The notes beneath the pieces are model-generated. The model did no database searches. It saw nothing but the letters and a program-made list of their open reading frames with translations, and was not told where the DNA came from. From NCBI GenBank assembly GCA_011049955.1, contig DRGV01000050.1, forward strand, positions 1 through 7,965: a stretch of 7,965 nt of DNA, given 5' to 3'. The position numbers were made by a program, and so were the translations under genes. The DNA comes from a bacterium. GTDB taxonomy: Bacteria; UBP18; UBA7526. This document shows positions 1 through 4,802 of the stretch, one piece after another; within the stretch, counting starts at the first letter, position 1; every line of letters begins with the position of its first letter.

Positions 1-1151
1 ACTATGATGAGGATACCATCGGCTATGTTATCCAGCAGGTAGCAGAGGGATTAGCCAAGTACTTCCCTAAGTATAAGAAAGTAATTCTGGTCTCTGACGG
101 TGGTTCCTTAGACGATACCCGGGAGATTATCATCGCTGCCCCGGTTCCTAAGGGAGTGGATAAGATGGTCTTCATCTATAGGGGCCTTCCAGGAAAGGGA
201 ACCGCCTTCAGATCTGTCTTCGAAGCAAGCAAGATATTAGGAGCAAAGGTCGTTCTAACCCTGGATTCTGATTTAAGAAGCATCACCCCCCTCTGGATAA
301 AGCTCATGGCCCATCCGGTCTTAAGTGGGAAGTATGACTATGTTACTCCCTATTATCTGCGCCATAAATACGACGGAACCATATCGAATAATATCACCTA
401 TCCTTTAATCAGAGCACTATATGGCCTGAGGGTCAGACAGCCCATGGGTGGGGATTTCGCCCTCTCCGGTGACTTAGCCAAGGCCTACCTGATAGAGGAT
501 GTCTGGATGGGGGATGTAGCTCGTTTTGGCATCGATAGCTGGATGACTACGGAAGCAATAAATAAGGGATATCGGATATGCCAGGTGGCCCTGGGAACAA
601 AAATCCATAATCCCAAAGAGCCTTCCTTGAAATTGGGCCCCATGTTCCGAGAAGTTGTGGGGACGCTATTTGGCCTAATGGAGAAGTATGAGTATAACTG
701 GATGCAGGTGAAGGGCTCTAAACCAACAAAGATCTATGACCATTATAAGACTACTGAGCCGGAAGCGCTTTTAATAGATGTAGAAGGGATGATTGGCCAG
801 CTTCAGCATCACTACTCCGATTGCCACGACATCTGGAGAGAGATTATGCCTGAGGATAACTTTCGGGCGGTGAGGGAACTGGCCCATACCAAAGGAATAA
901 AGAACTTTAAGTTTCCTCTCGACCTCTGGGCAAGGATTGTCTATGACTTTGCCTGTGCTTACCATGAGAAAGAACTTTCGGAGAAGGAGATCCTGGATCT
1001 CTTTACCCCATTATATTTTGCCAAGACCGGCTCCTTTGCCCAGGAGACCTTGAGGATGAGCTCTAAGGAAGCGGAGAAGGTAGTTGAGGCTCAAGCCAAG
1101 GCTTTTGAGAAGGAGAAGCCCTATTTAATCGAAAGGTGGGAAGAAGTATGA
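1..1151 (+). CDS. GT-A glycosyltransferase, glucosylglycerate/mannosylglycerate synthase-like (5' partial)
   Basis: The frame is open from base 3 to the TGA at 1149-1151, giving 382 visible residues. The N-terminus lies outside the window. The first visible residues (YDEDTIGYV) look like the usual start of a GT2-type nucleotide-binding fold, so probably only 10-20 residues are missing. Visible motifs are VSDGGSLDDT (about residues 30-39), the metal-binding DSD (88-90), RQPMGGDFALS (145-155), an FGIDSWMTTEA segment (from about 175) and a KIH histidine (202) that could be the second metal ligand. This order matches retaining GT-A enzymes that glycosylate glycerate or 3-phosphoglycerate. The following gene is gpgS, overlapping by 4 bp, so the two are probably translationally coupled. 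My inference is a direct glucosylglycerate (or mannosylglycerate) synthase using a nucleotide sugar and D-glycerate. The family is fairly sure, the acceptor is not. The C-terminal third (after about residue 250) is Lys/Glu-rich and helical. Confidence 0.8.
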   Translation, partial: YDEDTIGYVIQQVAEGLAKYFPKYKKVILVSDGGSLDDTREIIIAAPVPKGVDKMVFIYRGLPGKGTAFRSVFEASKILGAKVVLTLDSDLRSITPLWIKLMAHPVLSGKYDYVTPYYLRHKYDGTISNNITYPLIRALYGLRVRQPMGGDFALSGDLAKAYLIEDVWMGDVARFGIDSWMTTEAINKGYRICQVALGTKIHNPKEPSLKLGPMFREVVGTLFGLMEKYEYNWMQVKGSKPTKIYDHYKTTEPEALLIDVEGMIGQLQHHYSDCHDIWREIMPEDNFRAVRELAHTKGIKNFKFPLDLWARIVYDFACAYHEKELSEKEILDLFTPLYFAKTGSFAQETLRMSSKEAEKVVEAQAKAFEKEKPYLIERWEEV

Positions 1152-2143
1152 GTAAGGTAGAAAAATGGTTTAAAAATAGGACCTTCCATCACTCCCAGTT
1201 CTCTGATATCAAGGAACTGGTGAAACTCAAGAAAAAGAAGAACCTAACCATAAGCGTAGGCCTTCCCACACTGAACGAGGCGGAGACCATTGCTACCGAG
1301 CTCATTGTGATTAAGAGTGAGCTCATGGATAAATATCACTTAATTGATGAGTTGGCCATTATTGATTCTGGCTCAACAGATAAAACTTGTGAAATTGCCA
1401 AGAGATATGGAGCAGATGTCTACTTAGCGGAGGACTATCTGAAAGAGGAAGGGATCTATTCTGGCAAAGGAGAGAATCTCTGGAAGAGCATCCATCTCCT
1501 GAAAGGAGATATCATCCTATGGCTCGATGCCGACATTAAGAACATCCATCCCAAGTTTGTCTATGGATTACTTGGTCCTCTTCTAACTAATAACCGGATA
1601 AACTATGTCAAGGCCTTCTATGAGAGACCAATAAAGTTGAATGCCGAGACAACATTAAAATCTTCTGGAGGAGGGAGGGTGACAGCGCTCATGCTTCGTC
1701 CTGTCTTCAATCTTTTCTTTCCCGATCTCTCGGGACTTATCCAGCCCTTAAGCGGAGAGTATGCCGGAAGAAGGAAGATATTAGAGAAAGTTCCCTTCTT
1801 TATCGGCTATGGGGTAGAAACAGGACTCTTGATTGACATCTGGAAAAAGTTTGGTTTAAATTCCATTGCCCAGGTAGATTTGGATCAGCGCATCCACCGC
1901 AATCATACCCTCCCCACACTATCTAAGATGGCCTTCTCCATCCTCCAGGTGGCTCTGAACCGTGCTGGCGATCTGTGGAAACTAAAGATGTTAGAAGAAT
2001 TAAATCCCAGCATGAGGCTCATTAAAAGAAAAGGGAAGAGGTATTCCTTTGAAACCTTTGAGAAGAAGATCGTGGAGCGACCTCCCATGATTACTGTAAA
2101 AGCCTATCGGGAGAAAAGGAAGAAGCGAAATAGAACGCAATAA
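1148..2143 (+). CDS. gpgS: Glucosyl-3-phosphoglycerate synthase (GT81)
   Basis: A 331-residue cytoplasmic GT-A enzyme, close to the usual GpgS length of about 320-330. The family transfers glucose from an NDP-glucose to 3-phosphoglycerate, the first step of two-step glucosylglycerate synthesis. Visible family signatures are VGLPTLNEAETIA (37-49), IDSGSTD (72-78) for the nucleotide, the metal-binding DAD (127-129) equivalent to the mycobacterial DSD, GGGRVT (174-179) in the acceptor site, IQPLSGEYAGRR (198-209), GYGVETGLLID (220-230) and the metal/acceptor HRN (250-252). I chose ATG 1148 because it forms an ATGA overlap with the upstream stop and has AGGTGG (1134-1139) upstream. A GTG at 1136 would add four residues and use up that site. 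The C-terminus is a very basic tail (KRKKR). Pairing with a glycerate-type glycosyltransferase suggests two parallel routes to the same solute. Confidence 0.93.
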   Translation: MSKVEKWFKNRTFHHSQFSDIKELVKLKKKKNLTISVGLPTLNEAETIATELIVIKSELMDKYHLIDELAIIDSGSTDKTCEIAKRYGADVYLAEDYLKEEGIYSGKGENLWKSIHLLKGDIILWLDADIKNIHPKFVYGLLGPLLTNNRINYVKAFYERPIKLNAETTLKSSGGGRVTALMLRPVFNLFFPDLSGLIQPLSGEYAGRRKILEKVPFFIGYGVETGLLIDIWKKFGLNSIAQVDLDQRIHRNHTLPTLSKMAFSILQVALNRAGDLWKLKMLEELNPSMRLIKRKGKRYSFETFEKKIVERPPMITVKAYREKRKKRNRTQ

Positions 2144-2150
2144 AAAAAGA

Positions 2151-2179
2151 AAAGCCCCCCGAGTAAATCGGAGGGCTTT
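2151..2179 (-). terminator. Intrinsic terminator of the minus-strand Lys-rich gene
   Basis: The 12-base arms 2151-2162 (AAAGCCCCCCGA) and 2168-2179 (TCGGAGGGCTTT) pair with one mismatch around a 5-base loop. Read on the minus strand the stem is followed at once by TCTTTTTTTA (complement of 2141-2150), a proper U-tract. It starts 16 bases past the stop of the small minus-strand ORF. On the plus strand the trailing bases are CTCTATC, a poor U-tract, so it may only weakly stop transcripts leaving gpgS, whose stop codon is 7 bases before the stem. Confidence 0.85.
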
Positions 2180-2195
2180 CTCTATCTAAGCCTAA

Positions 2196-2297
2196 TTATC
2201 TTTTCTTCTTTTTCTTCTTTGCCTTTTTCTTCTTTCTCTTCACAACCTTCTTCTTCGCTGGTTTTTTCTTTGCAACTTTCTTTTTCTTCTTTGCCAT
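2196..2297 (-). CDS. 33-residue Lys-rich basic peptide, H1-like
   Basis: ATG (complement of 2295-2297) to TAA (complement of 2196-2198). The product starts MAKKKKKVAKKKPAKKK and has 22 Lys, 2 Arg, 4 Ala, 3 Val and one Pro in 33 residues, with no acidic or aromatic residue. The AKKKPAKKK stretch resembles histone H1/HC1-like bacterial tails. Support for a real gene is unusually complete for so short an ORF: a GAGGAGGG ribosome binding site 4-5 bases before the ATG, a TTGACA/extended TATTAT promoter and an intrinsic terminator right behind. All are on the minus strand, against the direction of every neighbour. The likely role is binding nucleic acid or another polyanion (DNA compaction, ribosome or polyphosphate), inferred from charge only. 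The AAA/AAG repeats in this strand are low complexity, so homology searches would be weak and gene callers would usually skip it. Confidence 0.8.
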   Translation of the reverse strand: MAKKKKKVAKKKPAKKKVVKRKKKKAKKKKKKR

Positions 2298-2301
2298 TTT
2301 T

Positions 2302-2309
2302 CCCTCCTC
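2302..2309 (-). promoter_or_regulatory. Strong Shine-Dalgarno of the Lys-rich gene
   Basis: The complement reads GAGGAGGG, then four A residues, then ATG. This is a near-perfect anti-16S match at good spacing and is the main reason for accepting this ORF and its start. Confidence 0.85.
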
Positions 2310-2326
2310 TCATTAAAGTTGATTTA

Positions 2327-2356
2327 ATAATACCACACTAAATCTCCATTTGTCAA
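2327..2356 (-). promoter_or_regulatory. Sigma-70-type extended -10 promoter of the Lys-rich gene
   Basis: On the minus strand, consensus TTGACA (complement of 2351-2356) is followed after 18 bp by TATTAT (complement of 2327-2332). TGG sits directly before the -10, giving the extended TGn motif. An A-tract (AAAAAA, complement of 2360-2365) lies just upstream of the -35, as in UP elements. Transcription would start near 2320, leaving a leader of roughly 20 bases and a transcript of about 180 bases. Confidence 0.8.
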
Positions 2357-2365
2357 GCCTTTTTT

Positions 2366-2392
2366 AAGATTTCTAAAAAAGTTAGAAATCTT
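2366..2392. repeat. AT-rich perfect inverted repeat
   Basis: AAGATTTCTAA (2366-2376) and TTAGAAATCTT (2382-2392) are perfect 11-bp complements around AAAAG. The repeat lies about 10 bp upstream of the -35 of the minus-strand promoter. It could be an operator, or a weak terminator-like hairpin for reading on either strand. Only three T residues follow on the plus strand, so a terminator is not well supported. Confidence 0.6.
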
Positions 2393-2393
2393 T

Positions 2394-2477
2394 GATTACA
2401 TTGATTAAAAACAAGATTACACAGATTAGTTATCGACAAATATATCTGCGTAATCATTCTTAAAATCTGTGTAATCA
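2394..2477. repeat. Cluster of GATTACACAGATT / ATCTGTGTAATC repeats
   Basis: Four related copies are present. GATTACATTGATTA (2394-2407) and GATTACACAGATT (2415-2427) run one way; ATCTGCGTAATCA (2444-2456) and AATCTGTGTAATC (2464-2476) run the other. The copies at 2415-2427 and 2464-2476 are perfect 13-bp inverted repeats. They fill most of the space between the minus-strand promoter and the phosphatase gene. No coding frame or convincing plus-strand promoter was seen here. Confidence 0.75.
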
Positions 2478-2492
2478 GATTCCGAGCAAAGC

Positions 2493-2496
2493 GAGG
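2493..2496 (+). promoter_or_regulatory. Ribosome binding site that sets a TTG start
   Basis: GAGG ends 5 bases before TTG at 2502. No in-frame ATG lies near this point: the ATG at 2527 is out of frame. The conserved TKIILVRHGQ start of the histidine phosphatase fold begins right after the TTG, so TTG is the only start that keeps the whole domain. The site is the end of TCCGAGCAAAGCGAGG (2481-2496), a motif partly repeated before grpE. Confidence 0.75.
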
Positions 2497-2501
2497 ATAT
2501 C

Positions 2502-3068
2502 TTGACCAAGATTATTCTGGTACGCCATGGCCAGACGGCCTGGACTTCAGAGAATAGGATTCAGGGTTGGCTGGATATAAAATTAAACGAGAAAGGCCTG
2601 AGACAGGCAAAAGGAATAGCAGAAGAATTGAAAAGAAAGAAAATAAAGGCTATCTATTCCAGCGAACTCTCCCGGACTTATGAGACAGCAAAGATTATTG
2701 CCCGAGCGCACAAATTGAAAATAAAGAAGGATATTAATCTCAATGAACTTAATCAGGGGAAGTGGCAGGGGCTTCTGGTGAGAGAGGCTAAAGATGCGCA
2801 TAAAGAACTTTACAGAAGATGGGAAGAAGAGCCCCTAAGCGTCAGGCCCCCTGGAGGGGAAAGCATTCTGGAACTTTATGAAAGGGTGCTTCATGTTTTA
2901 AGAGAGATTACTAAGAAATATCCCAAAGGAAGGGTAGTCATCGTGGGCCATAAAGTAGTAAACACGGTAATAAAATGCTATTCTTTAGGAATAAATCTCT
3001 CTAACGTCTGGAAGATGCTGCCTAAGGAAGCAATCTGGGAAGAAATGGAAATATCTGAAACAAGTTAA
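2502..3068 (+). CDS. Histidine phosphatase family protein (possible glucosyl-3-phosphoglycerate phosphatase)
   Basis: 188 residues, one branch-1 histidine phosphatase (phosphoglycerate mutase-like) domain with a cytoplasmic character. Catalytic features are LVRHGQT (6-12) with phospho-acceptor His9, SELSRTYETA (54-63) with Arg58, the general acid/base Glu82 in LNELNQGKWQG, the PPGGES motif (116-121) and the second His150 in IVGHK. Most relatives have SHG or GHG at the second histidine, so GHK is slightly unusual. Length and motifs fit the PhoE/GpmB/CobC group of small phosphatases rather than a glycolytic mutase. The mycobacterial glucosyl-3-phosphoglycerate phosphatase belongs to this superfamily, and gpgS lies upstream, so GpgP is the best functional guess. 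That role is inference from context: the two genes are separated by about 360 bp containing a divergent small gene. The start is TTG. Alternatives are an alpha-ribazole or general sugar-phosphate phosphatase. Confidence 0.88.
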   Translation: MTKIILVRHGQTAWTSENRIQGWLDIKLNEKGLRQAKGIAEELKRKKIKAIYSSELSRTYETAKIIARAHKLKIKKDINLNELNQGKWQGLLVREAKDAHKELYRRWEEEPLSVRPPGGESILELYERVLHVLREITKKYPKGRVVIVGHKVVNTVIKCYSLGINLSNVWKMLPKEAIWEEMEISETS

Positions 3069-3100
3069 CCAGTGAGCCAGTTAACCCGTGAGCCAGTTAA
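3063..3100. repeat. 16-bp tandem repeat upstream of the four-helix gene
   Basis: AGTTAACCAGTGAGCC (3063-3078) is followed by AGTTAACCCGTGAGCC (3079-3094) and a partial AGTTAA (3095-3100): 2.4 units with one mismatch between full units. The stop codon of the phosphatase (3066-3068) lies in the first unit. The ribosome binding site of the next gene starts 7 bases after the last. Confidence 0.9.
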
Positions 3101-3120
3101 AAAGAAGGGAGAGAATAAGA

Positions 3121-3489
3121 ATGGTAATAAAGAAATTTGAAGACATAGAGGCTTGGAAAGCGGCAAGAAAATTAACGAAAATGGTTTATGAAGTCACAAA
3201 GGATAAATTATTTTCAAAAGACTATAGACTGAGGGATCAGATTACCGCTGCCTCTGTTTCAACGATGTCCAACACCGCCGAAGGATTCGACAGTCAATCC
3301 AATCTAGAGTTCATCAGATTTTTAGGATATTCAAGAAGATCCTGCTCAGAAGTTCAGTCTTGTCTCTATGTTGCTTTGGACCAAGGATATATTGGTCAGG
3401 AGAAATTCAATAAAGTCTATGCTCAAGCCAAACTAACTGCTAAACTTTGTAATGGCCTAATTACCTATCTGAAGAAGTCTAAAAAATAA
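3121..3489 (+). CDS. Four helix bundle protein, 23S rRNA intervening-sequence (S23) family
   Basis: 122 residues, the usual length of this all-alpha family, first found encoded in intervening sequences of 23S rRNA genes but also widespread as stand-alone chromosomal genes. Family signatures are KFEDIEAWKAARKL (5-18), LRDQITAASVSTMSNTAEGF (37-56), a middle helix with FIRFLGYSRRSCSEVQSCLYVALD (64-87) and a last helix ending LITYLKK. The typical alanine in FLxxAxxS is replaced by Tyr-Ser. I chose ATG 3121, with GGGAGAG (3107-3113) 7 bases upstream; a GTG at 3088 would begin inside the tandem repeat and add non-family residues. It interrupts the sugar-solute gene set and is bracketed by two 16-bp tandem repeats, which suggests it arrived as a cassette. 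No biochemical function is established that I can assert; relatives form pentameric helical bundles and may bind nucleic acid. Confidence 0.93.
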   Translation: MVIKKFEDIEAWKAARKLTKMVYEVTKDKLFSKDYRLRDQITAASVSTMSNTAEGFDSQSNLEFIRFLGYSRRSCSEVQSCLYVALDQGYIGQEKFNKVYAQAKLTAKLCNGLITYLKKSKK

Positions 3490-3523
3490 ACTGGCAAACC
3501 GGCTAACTGGCAAACCGGCTAAC
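3489..3523. repeat. 16-bp tandem repeat downstream of the four-helix gene
   Basis: AACTGGCAAACCGGCT occurs perfectly at 3489-3504 and 3505-3520, followed by AAC. It begins at the last base of the four-helix gene's stop codon. Its complement contains GCCAGTTA, the core of the upstream repeat (3076-3083 and 3092-3099), so the gene is flanked by imperfectly inverted repeats. Confidence 0.9.
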
Positions 3524-3547
3524 AATAACTATTTAAAGGAGTTTATC

Positions 3548-4768
3548 ATGTCAAAACCGAGAATTGCCATCGTCCATTATTCCTCTCCTCCAATAATCGG
3601 TGGGGTGGAGTTCATCTTGGAGGCTCATGCGAAAGAGATGCTCAAGCATGGCTATAAGGTGAAGGTTGTTGCCGGAAGGGGTGAGAGATGCCAGAAGAAG
3701 ATCCCGGTAGCCATTATTTCCGGAGCAGATTCCCTCTCAAGGGTGAATAAGAGAATAAATACGGAGCTTGAGAAGGGTGTGGTGAGTGCCAAATTCTACC
3801 GATTAACAGATAGCATTTACCGAAGACTAACCCAAGAGTTAAAGAATGTCGATCTTACCATCATCCATAATGTTCTGACTATGCACTTCAATCTTTCCTT
3901 TACTGCTGCTTTAGAGAAATACATCAGGGAACATCCCAAGAAGAGATTTATTGCCTGGTGTCACGATGCTACCTTCAACGACCCCATCTATAAAAAGAAG
4001 GCCAAGAATAAATATCCCTGGAATATGATCTCCAGGCCCATTCCAAAAGTAAGGTATGTTGCCATCTCTTGCCAGCGCCAGCAGCAGCTTTCCCGTCTCT
4101 TCCAGATTAATTACAAGAAGATAACCGTGGTCCCTGACGGGATTGACCATAGAAGCTTCTTAGACTTAAATGAAGGTGCCTTAAAAATATTTAAAAAATT
4201 TAATCTCTTCCATCAAGACCTGGTTATGCTCCTGCCCACCCGGATGGTGAAGAGAAAGAACCTGGAACTGGCAATAAAGATTACTAAGGAGTTGAATAAA
4301 GAGCTCGGGAGTACTTTGATTATTACCGGACCCCCAGACCCCCATAACGTCGATTCTATGAGGTATTATCGCTTACTGAAAGACCTAAGGAATAAATCCC
4401 GGATGAAGAGAAAGATCATTTTTCTCTATGAGGAGGGAATAAAGGTTGGTTACTCTATGCTGAGGAGTCTCTATCTATTGTGTGATATGCTCCTATTCCC
4501 CAGCACCCAGGAAGGCTTCGGTATTCCCCTATTGGAATCTGGATTGGTCAATCTTCCCGTCGCTTGTGCCAACATTCCGTCCTTGAAAGAAATAGGAGAG
4601 AAAGATGTTCACTATCTTGACTTAAAGAAGAGTCCCAGAGAACTTGCCTCAGGAATAATTAAGTATTATCGAAGACAGCCCACCATTCCCATGTTTAAAA
4701 AGGTATTGAGAGAGTATACCTGGGAATCCATCTTCATTCAAAAGATAGAACCTTTACTTAAGAAGTAA
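3548..4768 (+). CDS. GT4-like (GT-B) glycosyltransferase
   Basis: 406 residues with two Rossmann-like halves. The N-terminal acceptor half begins PRIAIVHYSSPPIIGGVE (4-21), with the glycine loop GGVE, then IIHNVL (105-110) and AWCHD (136-140). The C-terminal donor half has VPDGID (195-200), LPTRMVKRKNLE (229-240) with the phosphate-contacting Arg232/Lys pair, and EGFGIPLLE (322-330), the EX7E motif of GT4 retaining enzymes (Glu322 and Glu330). No signal peptide or membrane segment is seen, so it is cytosolic. AAGGAG (3536-3541) lies 6 bases before the ATG. Its placement in the gpgS/phosphatase neighbourhood suggests that it adds a second sugar to glucosylglycerate or its phosphate, as MggA of mannosylglucosylglycerate synthesis does, but donor and acceptor cannot be read from sequence. 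A trehalose- or exopolysaccharide-type role remains possible. Confidence 0.88.
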   Translation: MSKPRIAIVHYSSPPIIGGVEFILEAHAKEMLKHGYKVKVVAGRGERCQKKIPVAIISGADSLSRVNKRINTELEKGVVSAKFYRLTDSIYRRLTQELKNVDLTIIHNVLTMHFNLSFTAALEKYIREHPKKRFIAWCHDATFNDPIYKKKAKNKYPWNMISRPIPKVRYVAISCQRQQQLSRLFQINYKKITVVPDGIDHRSFLDLNEGALKIFKKFNLFHQDLVMLLPTRMVKRKNLELAIKITKELNKELGSTLIITGPPDPHNVDSMRYYRLLKDLRNKSRMKRKIIFLYEEGIKVGYSMLRSLYLLCDMLLFPSTQEGFGIPLLESGLVNLPVACANIPSLKEIGEKDVHYLDLKKSPRELASGIIKYYRRQPTIPMFKKVLREYTWESIFIQKIEPLLKK

Positions 4769-4797
4769 AAAGTAAGAAGTAAGAAGTAAAAAGTAGG
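4763..4797. repeat. Five 7-bp tandem units between the GT-B gene and lepA
   Basis: AAGTAAA, AAGTAAG, AAGTAAG, AAGTAAA and AAGTAGG run without gaps. The TAA stop of the glycosyltransferase (4766-4768) is in unit 1. The AGG of unit 5 (4795-4797) is the probable Shine-Dalgarno of lepA, 5 bases before its ATG. Confidence 0.9.
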
Positions 4798-4802
4798 AAA
4801 GT

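Noticed and set aside
771..965. Open frames on the minus strand within the glycosyltransferase, gpgS, lepA and hrcA genes
   Set aside because: They have no ribosome binding site or recognisable domain and lie opposite well-supported coding sequence.
1136..1147. GTG start for gpgS, four codons upstream
   Set aside because: It overlaps the AGGTGG ribosome binding site; the ATG at 1148 forms a classic ATGA overlap with the preceding stop.
2433..2466. Plus-strand promoter TCGACA (2433) with TAAAAT (2461) for the phosphatase
   Set aside because: The spacing of 22 bp is too long for a sigma-70 promoter, and no better pair was found in the region.
3088..3120. GTG start for the four-helix gene, eleven codons upstream
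   Set aside because: It lies inside the tandem repeat and adds residues not seen in the family; ATG 3121 has a good ribosome binding site and the family N-terminus.
3063..3523. CRISPR-like repeats
   Set aside because: Units are 16 bp, directly adjacent without spacers, and the two arrays have different sequences; no cas gene is nearby.
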